DNA from: Planctomycetota bacterium
GTDB taxonomy: Bacteria > Planctomycetota > UBA1135 > JACQFD01
Direction of reading: 5' to 3'
DNA: 64,000 nucleotides
Assembly (NCBI GenBank): GCA_016792805.1
Contig: JAEUHX010000076.1
Location: 111,819 to 175,818, forward strand
Shown here in pieces: positions 42,478 through 50,808 of this stretch. Every line of letters begins with the position of its first letter. Positions within the stretch are counted from its first letter, which is position 1. The translations under genes and the position numbers were made by a program. The notes beneath the pieces are model-generated. The model saw only the letters and a program-made list of their open reading frames with translations. It made no database searches and was not told the DNA's origin.

Positions 42478-44367
42478 CTAGCTGTCGACGTTCATGCTGA
42501 GCAGAAACTCAGCATTGGATCCCGTCTTTCGCATCTTCTCGACGAGAAGCTCCATCGCCTCCACCGGGTCGACGATGTCATTCATGAACCGGCGCAGCGT
42601 CCAGACCCGCTCGAGCTCATCCGCCGACAGCAACAGATCCTCCCGGCGCGTGCCGGAGGCGTTCACGTCCACGGCGGGGAAGATGCGCCGGTCGGCGAGG
42701 CGCCGGTCGAGCACGATCTCCATGTTGCCGGTGCCCTTGAACTCCTCGAAGATCACTTCGTCCATGCGGGAGCCGGTGTCGACGAGGGCCGTTCCGAGAA
42801 TGGTCAGCGAACCGCCCTCCTCAATGTTTCGTGCGGCCCCGAAGAATTGTTTCGGCTTCTGGAGCGCACCGGCGTCGATGCCTCCGGAGAGAATTTTACC
42901 ACTATTGGGAGCTGTGGTGTTGTAGGCGCGTGCGAGGCGGGTGATGGAGTCGAGAAGGATGACGACATCGAGCCCGAACTCCACCATGCGCTTTGCCTTT
43001 TGAATCACCATTTGTGCAACCTGCACATGGCGCGACGCCGGCTCGTCGAAGGTAGACGCGATCACTTCGCCCTTGATGGAGCGCTCCATATCGGTCACCT
43101 CCTCGGGGCGCTCATCCACGAGCAGGACGATGAGGTGGCACTCGGGATTATTGGTGGTGATTCCCTGGGCAATTTTCTGGAGGAGGACCGTTTTTCCGGC
43201 GCGGGGCGGCGAAACGATCAGCCCGCGCTGCCCCTTGCCGATCGGGGCCACGAGGTCGAGGATGCGCGTCTCCAGCACGTCTCGCTCGGTTTCGAGCACG
43301 AGTCTTTTGTGGGGATAGAGCGGAGTCAGCTCTTCGAATGCGGGCTTGCCGACCAGCGCTTCAGGATCCACGCCGTTGACGCGATCGACGCGCGCGAGCG
43401 CAAGATACTTTTCGCTCTCGCGCGGCGGCCGGACGGAGGCGTGAATCATGTGCCCCGTTTTCAATCCATACTTCTTAATCGCAGCCTGAGAAACAAAGAC
43501 ATCGTCGGTGCCGGGCAGATAGTCGGCGTGCTGCGGGCGCAGGAATCCGAAACCCTCCGGGAGGATCTCGAGGCACCCTTCCACAAGCATGATGCCGTGC
43601 TTCTGCAGCCTCTTCCGCACGATGGCGCCCACGACCGCTGTCTTCGCGGACGCATTCAGATCCTCGAGCCCTTCCTTCTCCGCAATTTGCAACAGATCGG
43701 GAAGCGCGGTGCGCTCGAGCTGTGTGATGGAGAGCGAGCCGTTCCGGATCAGAGACGCCGGGATCTCCTTGAGCGTAGGAAGCGGAGCCGGCTGCGCGGC
43801 TTCGAAAGCTGCAAATGTCGGGACTGCGGGAGCCGGAGCCGCCGCGACCGAAGCGGGCCTCGCGCTCTCACGTCCGCGCAGCTCTTTGGTGACTTCTCGC
43901 GGCGTCGGCGCTGACGGCGTGGCGGGCGCATAGGGGGAGACAGCGGCGCTTTTCTTCGGTTTCTCCTCTGCTGCCGCGTCGTCGTCGGCAGCCGCTTTCC
44001 CGCGTGCCTTTCGTCCACGCTTTGGGGCCGGCTCCGCCTTGGCTTTCTTGCCCCGGCCACGTCCCTTCGCAGGCGCCTCTTCGGCCTCCTCCTCGGGCGC
44101 TTCGGCTTCTTCGGCCGCCGGCAGCGCGTCGAACCGCGACGGAGTTGGGACCGGCATTACCAGTTCGGGTGAGAAGGCCGTTGCGATCGCCGCCGACTCC
44201 TCCTCGTCTCGCGGCAGCCCCGAGTAGTCGATCGCCGGCTGAAGCGGATTGAACTCCTGGGCGCGAGGCCCGGCTGCGTGTCCGCCGCCTTGGTGCCGAT
44301 GCCGGCCGCCTCCGCCGCCCGGTCCGCGATGACGGCGACCACGACGCGAGGAACGAGAACGACTCAT
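42478..44367 (-). CDS. rho: Transcription termination factor Rho
   Basis: The 629-residue protein has the Rho signature: an OB-fold RNA-binding domain (GCLEILPEGFGFLRPQHADY), the P-loop PPRAGKTVLLQKIAQGI (~390), Walker B DVVILLDSITRLARAYN and the C-terminal DVNASGTRREDLLLSADELE. Residues 1-200 are an unusual insertion, with a basic Arg/Gly/His-rich start (RSRSSRRGRRHRGPGGGG) and Ala/Pro/Lys/Glu-rich low-complexity sequence. Extended N-termini occur in Rho of several phyla and can add RNA affinity. AAAGGA precedes ATG 44367. Confidence 0.96.
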   Translation of the reverse strand: MSRSRSSRRGRRHRGPGGGGGRHRHQGGGHAAGPRAQEFNPLQPAIDYSGLPRDEEESAAIATAFSPELVMPVPTPSRFDALPAAEEAEAPEEEAEEAPAKGRGRGKKAKAEPAPKRGRKARGKAAADDDAAAEEKPKKSAAVSPYAPATPSAPTPREVTKELRGRESARPASVAAAPAPAVPTFAAFEAAQPAPLPTLKEIPASLIRNGSLSITQLERTALPDLLQIAEKEGLEDLNASAKTAVVGAIVRKRLQKHGIMLVEGCLEILPEGFGFLRPQHADYLPGTDDVFVSQAAIKKYGLKTGHMIHASVRPPRESEKYLALARVDRVNGVDPEALVGKPAFEELTPLYPHKRLVLETERDVLETRILDLVAPIGKGQRGLIVSPPRAGKTVLLQKIAQGITTNNPECHLIVLLVDERPEEVTDMERSIKGEVIASTFDEPASRHVQVAQMVIQKAKRMVEFGLDVVILLDSITRLARAYNTTAPNSGKILSGGIDAGALQKPKQFFGAARNIEEGGSLTILGTALVDTGSRMDEVIFEEFKGTGNMEIVLDRRLADRRIFPAVDVNASGTRREDLLLSADELERVWTLRRFMNDIVDPVEAMELLVEKMRKTGSNAEFLLSMNVDS

Positions 44368-44476
44368 GGATATGTGTCCTTTGGAGAACTTACAGAAGAA
44401 AACGAGAGGACCGGGGAATTCTAAGATTCAGTGATATCTGATTAGTGACTTCTGACCGAGGTGCGGAGAGGCGCGG

Positions 44477-45178
44477 TCACGCCGAAGGCGCATCGCGCAC
44501 GGGCGATGTCGCACGAGGCGATGGCGAGCCGGCATCGCTGGAGCTTCCAGTCGGCACCAGTTCTCGAAGCCGCGCGCGCAGCTCAGAAATCACACCCTCG
44601 AGATCTCCGCGCTGGGCGCGGTTCTCGATGACGAAGTCGGCGCGCCGCCGCTTCTCTTCGAGGGAGCACTGCTGCGCTTCACGCCGATCGACCTCGGCTG
44701 CGCTCCATTGGCGTGTGGATCGAGCTCGCTCGGCGCGCTGCACAGCTTCGCTCTCCACGAATCCGATGCGATCGCAAAGTCGATCCAACCCGCTCTCCAG
44801 GAGGAGAGGCACATCGAGCACGACGAGCCATGGACGACCTGTGCCGGAGGCTCGCTCTCGCGCGGAGCGCAGGCGGCGTTCGATCTCGGCCTGAACTCGC
44901 GGATGGAGGATCCCCTCGAGAGCTTTCAGTTTCTGCGCATCGGAGAAAACCACTCGGCCGACTGCCTCGCGATCGAAGGTTCCATCGGGTCTGCGGACGG
45001 GAGTTTCGAGGACCCGCTCCATCTCGGCGAGCACTTCGGGGACCCCTTGCAGCTCCCGCACAATGGCATCGGCGTCGATCACCTCACCATCGGCGCCTGC
45101 CAACGCTCGGGCGCAGGTGCTCTTGCCGGAGGCGATGCCACCGGTGAGTCCGACGACGATGGGGGGCGCAATCGACAA
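44477..45178 (-). CDS. coaE: Dephospho-CoA kinase
   Basis: The 233-residue enzyme phosphorylates the 3'-OH of dephospho-CoA, the last step of CoA synthesis. The P-loop VVGLTGGIASGKSTCARALA is at the N-terminus, DADAIVRELQ binds substrate, LHPRVQAEIERRL and the LID-like DVPLLLESGLDRLCDRI follow. Length is slightly above the typical ~200 because of a ~30-residue Ser/Arg tail. It lies upstream of rho on the same strand with a 109-bp gap that holds no gene. Confidence 0.92.
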   Translation of the reverse strand: MSIAPPIVVGLTGGIASGKSTCARALAGADGEVIDADAIVRELQGVPEVLAEMERVLETPVRRPDGTFDREAVGRVVFSDAQKLKALEGILHPRVQAEIERRLRSARERASGTGRPWLVVLDVPLLLESGLDRLCDRIGFVESEAVQRAERARSTRQWSAAEVDRREAQQCSLEEKRRRADFVIENRAQRGDLEGVISELRARLRELVPTGSSSDAGSPSPRATSPVRDAPSA

Positions 45179-45744
45179 TGTGTGGATTCCAGAACGAGGG
45201 AGCCGGCGGATGCGCGGCAGAGGGCAAACGTCTTCGGTACGAGATCCTCCTCGACCACTTTTCTACCGACCGCGGCTTCGCATCCCGGCTCGAGCGCCAC
45301 GACGGGGACCGGGACGACCCGGCAAGACGTTGACGACAGGAGAGTAGAGGCACCGCCCGGCAGCCGCAAGGCTTGCGCGCACTGTGCGGCCTTCTCCGGC
45401 AGCCTCCCTCCCTTGACCACTTCCGGCAGATCCGATAGAAGCCTGCGCCTCTTTGTGTGCCCAACCGAGCCCGGGTACGCGTGACGTACATGGGCCCGGA
45501 AACGTTCGATCCGGAGCACTCAAGGCCGAGGCCCACAGTTCTTCGGGTCCCTACTTTGCGGACCCCAGCTCTACGGGCCTCCGCTGAACAGCTCTCCGCC
45601 CGTCGGATCTCCGCTCTTCGGGCCCACGCGGTTTCGTGAGAAGCTCCTCGGCTTCCCGCGGATCCGGCCTCGAATCACTTCCCGGTTACAAAACCCTCCT
45701 CCGAGCCTAACCCTCCCTGCTTTTTCTTCGGAGCGCTGACCCGA
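45179..45744. other. Gene-free interval between coaE and the coiled-coil gene
   Basis: These 566 bp lack a supported gene. Several short frames exist but have no ribosome site, motif or balanced composition. The divergent promoters of coaE and the gene at 45745 must lie here; no clear -35/-10 pair was found. The end (45690-45740) is pyrimidine-rich. Confidence 0.5.
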
Positions 45745-46974
45745 ATGCGGAACCGTCAACGTGGCGTTGCCCTGGTCTGGTTGATCGTCCTCATCATTCT
45801 GATGATCGGCGCGGTGATTTTCGGGTGGGTGCAGGCTTCGAATGCTTCGAAGCTCGACGCCGACCTCAATTCGGCGCGCGCCAATGAGCAGGCTGCCCGC
45901 ACCGCGCTCGACGAGCAGGTGACGAAGTTCCGCGAGTTCTCGGAGCTCGTCGGCTGCCGCGAGGCGAATCAGAACCTGGGGACCAAAGATCTGGCCTCCA
46001 AGGCGGTGGAAGACCTCAAGAAGACGCTTGAGAAGGGACTGCCCGCGGATGCGAAGACGATCGAGGACCTTGCCCGCCATGCGGCGGCAATGGCCGTCGC
46101 TCGCGCCCAGGAGATCGAGCAGAAGGAAGCGCAGATCTCCGAATTGAAGGGACAGGTGTCCGCGAAGGAAAAGGCCATCGATACGACGCGGCAGGAGCTG
46201 CAGCGCCAGATTGATGAAGAGCGCTCGCGTGCACGCGACCAGGCAACCAATGACGCCGCCCGCGTTAAGAATCTCGAAGACCAGCTCAACCAGAAGATCA
46301 CGGCCGCGAAGGAGGCTGCCGATCGTCTGACTGCGGCCCAGGAGGCCGCAGAGCGCGAGAAACTGGACGCGCAGAAAAAGTATGATCTTGTGGCGGCCAA
46401 GAATGCCGACCTCGCCACGAAGCTCGCGTTCACGCGCGAGGCGCCGACCTCGAAAGGTGAAGTGATCGAGGTGAGCGATGCGCTCCCGATTGCTTACATC
46501 AACCTCGGCGACGGCGATCGCCTCGTGGCGGGCATGCGATTCGAGGTCGTCGACTACGACTCGAATCAGAAGTTCCGTACGAAGGGCTGGGCGGAAGTTA
46601 CTAAAGTTGTTAGCGACAAGATGTCGGAAGTGCGCCTCGAGTCGCGTTACGCAACGCTTCCGATCGCCCGAGGTGACATGCTGCTCAATCCGCTCTTCGA
46701 CCCGAAGGGCACCCGCAAGGCAGTTCTCGTCGGCCAGTTCCCCATCTCTGCGGGCGGCCGCAAGGGTGTTGAAGCGCGGCTGAAGGACCTCGGCATCGCA
46801 GTCGGCGAGAAGGTCGATACGACGACGGACTACTTGATCCTCGGCGCGCCGGAGGTGTCGAACACCGGCGAGAAGCAAGACTTGGATAGCCATCCCGAAG
46901 TGATTGCCGCAGGCAAGCTCGGGACACTGCGCTATTCGCTGAAGGAGCTGGAAGGTTACTTCCGTCGCGGCTAA
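45745..46974 (+). CDS. Membrane-anchored coiled-coil protein with C-terminal BRCT-like domain
   Basis: The 409-residue protein has one transmembrane segment (VALVWLIVLIILMIGAVIF, ~8-27) and a basic N-terminus, so the bulk probably lies outside the cytoplasm unless orientation is reversed. Residues ~30-230 are heptad-rich coiled coil (SELKGQVSAKEKAIDTTRQE). Residues ~233-325 are a beta domain (VIEVSDALPIAYINLGDGDR). Residues ~326-405 fit a BRCT fold: RKAVLVGQFP, RKGVEARLKDLGIAVGEKVD, TTDYLILGAPE and LRYSLKELEGYF. BRCT domains normally bind phosphopeptides or DNA in the cytoplasm, so the membrane anchor is unexpected. A Rho-independent terminator follows. Confidence 0.78.
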   Translation: MRNRQRGVALVWLIVLIILMIGAVIFGWVQASNASKLDADLNSARANEQAARTALDEQVTKFREFSELVGCREANQNLGTKDLASKAVEDLKKTLEKGLPADAKTIEDLARHAAAMAVARAQEIEQKEAQISELKGQVSAKEKAIDTTRQELQRQIDEERSRARDQATNDAARVKNLEDQLNQKITAAKEAADRLTAAQEAAEREKLDAQKKYDLVAAKNADLATKLAFTREAPTSKGEVIEVSDALPIAYINLGDGDRLVAGMRFEVVDYDSNQKFRTKGWAEVTKVVSDKMSEVRLESRYATLPIARGDMLLNPLFDPKGTRKAVLVGQFPISAGGRKGVEARLKDLGIAVGEKVDTTTDYLILGAPEVSNTGEKQDLDSHPEVIAAGKLGTLRYSLKELEGYFRRG

Positions 46975-46997
46975 TCCGCGGTCTCTCTCCCCCCGAG

Positions 46998-47038
46998 CTG
47001 GGCGTCCGCAACCGCAGCGGGCGCCCAGTTTCTTTTTT
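46998..47038 (+). terminator. Rho-independent terminator behind the BRCT protein gene
   Basis: CTGGGCG-T-CCGC pairs with GCGG-G-CGCCCAG around a short loop, followed by TTTCTTTTTT. It ends the 45745 gene and separates it from tatC. Confidence 0.85.
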
Positions 47039-47060
47039 GGGATAGAAACGCCGCTCCGAA

Positions 47061-47990
47061 ATGTCTGAGCGCCCCGAAGACGTCCGGATGTCCATCGGCG
47101 AGCACATCGACGAGCTCCGCCGGCGCATCCTTTATTCCGCCTACGTATTCGGCGCGGTGTTTTTTATTGTATTCTTGTTCCACGAGCCCATGCGCAAGAT
47201 CGTGCTGCGGCCGATCGAGCAGGCGATCGAGATGGCCGCGAAATCGGAGGCGAGCAAGCTCGGACCGAAGCCCCACCAGATCAAAACGATCGTTGTGGGC
47301 CCCGGCTTCGAGTGGACCGATCGAGAGAAGGGGCCACAGGGAACAGAGACGGAAGTTCGGCGGTTCACGATCTGGCCGCTCGTCGTTGGAGAAGTGATCG
47401 ACAACAAAATTGACACCCGGACGACGGTATTGTCGCCGCAGGAGCTTGTCTTTCAGGATGTCAAGCTCGCGATGCTCCTCGCGCTCCTGATCTCGGCGCC
47501 GGTGTTTATCTATCACCTTTGGGCATTTGTGAGAGCCGGCCTTTATGAGCACGAGCAGAGCGCCATCGCCCCGTATCTCCCGCTCGCAATCTGTTTGTTC
47601 GTAGGGGGAGTCGCGTTCAGCTACTACCTCATGGTTCCCTATGTCTTCAGCGCGCTTCTGGGCTGGGGCTCCACAGCAGAGGTGAAGATGGAGATCCGGC
47701 TGCAGGAGGGACTTTCACTTTTTTACACATTCAGCTTCGCGCTGGGGGTACTGTTTGAAATTCCTGTCGCCATGATGATGCTGGCGCACATCGGATTTGT
47801 GAAGGCCGCTACGTTCCTGCGCGTGTGGCGCTGGGCGATTCTCGGCGCATTCGTCGTCGGCGCCGTCGTCAATCCGGCTCCGGAGATTCTCACTCAAATT
47901 CTGTTCGCGGCTCCGATCGTCGCGCTCTACTTCCTGGGCTACGGGCTCGCAGTGCTCGTCGAAGGGCGCGGCCGCCGTCCGGCCGCGTAG
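47061..47990 (+). CDS. tatC: Sec-independent (Tat) translocase subunit TatC
   Basis: The 309-residue polytopic membrane protein recognises twin-arginine signals with TatB and forms the Tat channel core. It has the N-terminal SIGEHIDELRRRILYSAYVF, six hydrophobic segments and the conserved YHLWAFVRAGLYEHEQ region. The loop between the first two helices is ~95 residues with charged insertions (SEASKLGPKPHQIKTIVVGP), longer than in E. coli TatC. No tatA or tatB is adjacent. The Tat-signal protein at 29623-30105 is a likely client. Confidence 0.93.
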   Translation: MSERPEDVRMSIGEHIDELRRRILYSAYVFGAVFFIVFLFHEPMRKIVLRPIEQAIEMAAKSEASKLGPKPHQIKTIVVGPGFEWTDREKGPQGTETEVRRFTIWPLVVGEVIDNKIDTRTTVLSPQELVFQDVKLAMLLALLISAPVFIYHLWAFVRAGLYEHEQSAIAPYLPLAICLFVGGVAFSYYLMVPYVFSALLGWGSTAEVKMEIRLQEGLSLFYTFSFALGVLFEIPVAMMMLAHIGFVKAATFLRVWRWAILGAFVVGAVVNPAPEILTQILFAAPIVALYFLGYGLAVLVEGRGRRPAA

Positions 47991-48070
47991 CGTCCTCCAG
48001 GCGGTCACGCTTCCCTGCGATCGCCCGCTGAACTCAGCAAGCTCCCGACCCAAAGTCACCTATTTCATCC

Positions 48071-49153
48071 ATGAATCTCGGAATCGTCGGCCGGCCTGGA
48101 GCCGGAAAGACCACTCTTTTTCACGCACTCGGCGGAACTCCGCGTCCCAAAGTGCCCCAATCCCCGAGCGACGAGGGCGTTGTGGCCTCGATTGAAGTTC
48201 CCGATCCGCGGCTCGAGTGGCTTCGGGAACTGGAGAAGCCCAAGAAGTTCACTCCCGCTCGAGTGGAATTCGTCGATTTGCCTGGCCTGCCGCCGAAGGA
48301 CGCGCGGGGAAAGGCGGAGCTTCTCGCGTCGATGCGCGACGTGGACGGCCTCGTCGTCGTCGTCCGCGCCTTCGAGACGGATACTTATCCATATGAGAGC
48401 CCGAAGGCCGATCCGTCTGGAGAACTCCGGTCCCTTCTGGAGGAGTTTCTCCTGGAGGATTACGCCGTGCTGGGGCGGCGCGTGGAGAAGCTCCGTGACG
48501 CTGCAAAGAAGCCCTCCAAGAATCGTGAGCGGGATGAGAAGGAGAGGGAATTCCTCGAGAAGGTGATACTCGACGTCGAGAACCACGGTCTCTCGGTGGG
48601 GGATTCTGTAAGAAAGCACCACACTTCATCGGTCGATCCAAGCTGGCTGCGCTCCTACGCATTCCTTTCCCAAAAGCCGATCGTGCTCGTGGTCAACGTC
48701 TCCGACGCGAGCGCGGCGTCGGCGGGCGTCCAGGCTGCGCTCGCGGCGTCGCCGGTCTCCGTCGCCGTCAACGCGGCCATCGAAGAGGAGATCGCCGCCC
48801 TCGAGCCGGGAGATCGCGCGAGTTTTATGAAGGACTTTGGCATCAGTGAGCCAGCGAGCGCGCGCCTTATCCGTGCGAGCTACGCGGCCCTCGGCCTCTC
48901 CGCATTCTTCACGAGCGGAGAAGACGAAGTGCGCGCGTGGACGATTCGCCAAGGCGACGATGCCGTGACCGCCGCTGGAAAAATCCACAGCGATCTCGCG
49001 CGCGGATTCATCCGAGCAGAAGTCACTCCTTTCGAGGCGCTCAAGAATGCGGGCTCGTGGCGTGAAGCGAAAGCCAAGAATGCCACTCGGCTCGAAGGCA
49101 AAGAATACAAGGTCGCTGACGGCGATATTCTGAACATTCGGTTCGCTGTCTGA
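48071..49153 (+). CDS. ychF: YchF/OLA1-type P-loop NTPase
   Basis: The 360-residue protein of the Obg-like family binds ATP/GTP and associates with ribosomes. NLGIVGRPGAGKTTLFHALG is the P-loop, VEFVDLPGLPPKD is G3, VLVVNVSDASA is in the G4 position, and the C-terminal TGS domain is seen in GSWREAKAKNATRLEGKEYK and VADGDILNIRFAV. The long helical arm (LEEFLLEDYAVLGRRVEKLR) is family-typical. It follows tatC by 80 bp and precedes cinA by 42 bp on the same strand, probably one transcription unit. Confidence 0.92.
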   Translation: MNLGIVGRPGAGKTTLFHALGGTPRPKVPQSPSDEGVVASIEVPDPRLEWLRELEKPKKFTPARVEFVDLPGLPPKDARGKAELLASMRDVDGLVVVVRAFETDTYPYESPKADPSGELRSLLEEFLLEDYAVLGRRVEKLRDAAKKPSKNRERDEKEREFLEKVILDVENHGLSVGDSVRKHHTSSVDPSWLRSYAFLSQKPIVLVVNVSDASAASAGVQAALAASPVSVAVNAAIEEEIAALEPGDRASFMKDFGISEPASARLIRASYAALGLSAFFTSGEDEVRAWTIRQGDDAVTAAGKIHSDLARGFIRAEVTPFEALKNAGSWREAKAKNATRLEGKEYKVADGDILNIRFAV

Positions 49154-49195
49154 CCCCGGCAGCTTTCCCATCGTCCGCACTGCGCGGTCTCTCCC

Positions 49196-50485
49196 ATGGC
49201 TCCTCGAGTTCCGCTTGCAGAAGTGATTTCCGTCGGAGACGAGCTCCTGCAGGGGTGGAGTGTCGACACCAATGCCGGCGAGATTGCGCGCGCGCTGCTC
49301 GATCTCGGGATAAGGGTCGGCCGATTTACTTCGGCCCCCGATGACCGCGCACTGCTCGCCTCAGCCCTGCTTGACTCTTCGAAGCGTGCTGAATTCGTGA
49401 TCATTACGGGTGGTCTCGGACCCACCGAGGACGACCTCACGCGGGAAGCCGCTGCCGATGCCGCTGGCGTCGATCTGGAGTTCGTTCCGGAGTTGTGGGA
49501 AGCGGTCGAGGCCCGCTGGCGTGCGCGAGGTGCCCCTGCTCCGCCGAGCAATCGCCGACAGGCCTACCGACCGCGCGGAGCCGTCACAATTCCGAACGGG
49601 CGCGGGACGGCGCCCGGATTCTCATTGCGGCTGGGGCAGGCTCAATTGTTCTCTCTCCCTGGCGTGCCCCATGAGATGCGCGCCATGCTGAGCGAGTGGG
49701 TGATGCCGCACCTCGCGGCAGCCGCTCTGCAGGCGGATGGATATGTGCGGAGAGTCCTTAAATGTTTCGGTGCCTCGGAATCGTCCGTCGGCGAACGGAT
49801 CGCGCGCTGGATGAGGCGCGGCGCGAATCCTCTCGTGGGGATCACCGTGAGCCGCGGCATTCTCACGATCTCGGTGCTCGCACAAAGCGAAGGCGTCGAT
49901 CCTCGGTCGAAGCAACAAATCGCGGAAGCAACGGCCGACGAGATCGCCGCGGATCTCGGCTCGCTCGTCTATGCGCGCGAGGATCGCACGCTCGAGGAGG
50001 TTGTCGCGCAGCGGCTGCTCGAGAAGCACGTTACTGTGGCATTTGCGGAATCCTGTACCGCCGGTCTCGCGACGTCGCTCTTGGCGTCGGTTCCCGGGAT
50101 CTCAAGCTCGCTCCTCGAGTCCTGGGTCGTCTACAGCAATCGAGCCAAGGAGCTTCGCCTGGGAGTGCGCCGCGAGATTCTGGAGCGCCACGGTGCCGTT
50201 TCCGCCGAATGTGCCGAATCGCTCGCGCAGGCCTGCCGCGCGGCCTCGGGCGCCCATCTGGCCGTCTCGGTGACGGGGATCGCGGGTCCCGGAGGCGGCT
50301 CGGCGGAGAAGCCGGTAGGAACTGTTTGGTTCGCGCTCGCAAGTTCCTCAGGGACAATCAGTTGGCAGCGGACTCTTGCGGGATTGGATCGAAACCTCAT
50401 TCGCGAGATCGCAGCCCGAGAGGCGCTCAATGCCTTCCGCCTTTCCGTCGAGGGGCACGACCCCCGTTTTCGCCCCGCCCTCTGA
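49196..50485 (+). CDS. cinA: CinA-family nicotinamide-nucleotide amidohydrolase
   Basis: The 429-residue two-domain CinA has an N-terminal MoCF-like domain (VISVGDELLQGWSVDTNAGE, ITGGLGPTEDDLTREA) with ADP-ribose-pyrophosphatase-type function, and a C-terminal amidase (VAFAESCTAGLATSLLASVP, SVTGIAGPGGGSAEKPVGTV). The C-terminal domain deamidates NMN in NAD recycling. Length and order match the long CinA form. ATG 49196 follows ychF on the same strand. Confidence 0.9.
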   Translation: MAPRVPLAEVISVGDELLQGWSVDTNAGEIARALLDLGIRVGRFTSAPDDRALLASALLDSSKRAEFVIITGGLGPTEDDLTREAAADAAGVDLEFVPELWEAVEARWRARGAPAPPSNRRQAYRPRGAVTIPNGRGTAPGFSLRLGQAQLFSLPGVPHEMRAMLSEWVMPHLAAAALQADGYVRRVLKCFGASESSVGERIARWMRRGANPLVGITVSRGILTISVLAQSEGVDPRSKQQIAEATADEIAADLGSLVYAREDRTLEEVVAQRLLEKHVTVAFAESCTAGLATSLLASVPGISSSLLESWVVYSNRAKELRLGVRREILERHGAVSAECAESLAQACRAASGAHLAVSVTGIAGPGGGSAEKPVGTVWFALASSSGTISWQRTLAGLDRNLIREIAAREALNAFRLSVEGHDPRFRPAL

Positions 50486-50601
50486 GCCTCATGGGGGTGT
50501 CGTTTCGGAACCTTTTTCCGACTTCGGTGTGTCACATCCCATTGGATAGCTAAAGGTTTCATATCCCCCAGCTATCGTCTGCATCGAGGCTTCACCTCGT
50601 G

Positions 50602-50630
50602 TTGACGAGTTGGGGGGGGCCGGATAGCTT
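50602..50630 (+). promoter_or_regulatory. Candidate promoter of the secreted protein gene
   Basis: TTGACG (50602-50607) and TAGCTT (50625-50630) are separated by 17 bases and would give a ~170-base leader. The -10 matches only three of six consensus bases. The 323-bp gap 50486-50808 holds no gene; it also contains a small hairpin CGAGG-CTTCA-CCTCG (50586-50600). Confidence 0.3.
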
Positions 50631-50808
50631 CCGGTACGGATTCGAGCCCAGGGAGCCACGTCTCCTCGACGTTGCTTTTCGAATTCGCCCCCTGCCCTAC
50701 CTACCTGGCCCTGCGTGCGCCCGAGTCGCGCGCAGCGTCCAGGCACTCAAAGCAGGTGGCGCATGGGTTCCTTCCATCTCTGCTCGTCTCCCAACTCTGA
50801 GGTAACGC

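Noticed and set aside
45079..45519. Minus-strand frame extending upstream of coaE
   Set aside because: It overlaps coaE by 100 bp, has no ribosome site or domain, and the coaE start fits the P-loop position.
45571..46893. Minus-strand frame antisense to the coiled-coil/BRCT gene
   Set aside because: Mirror of a strongly coding plus-strand gene; Arg/Leu-rich without motifs.
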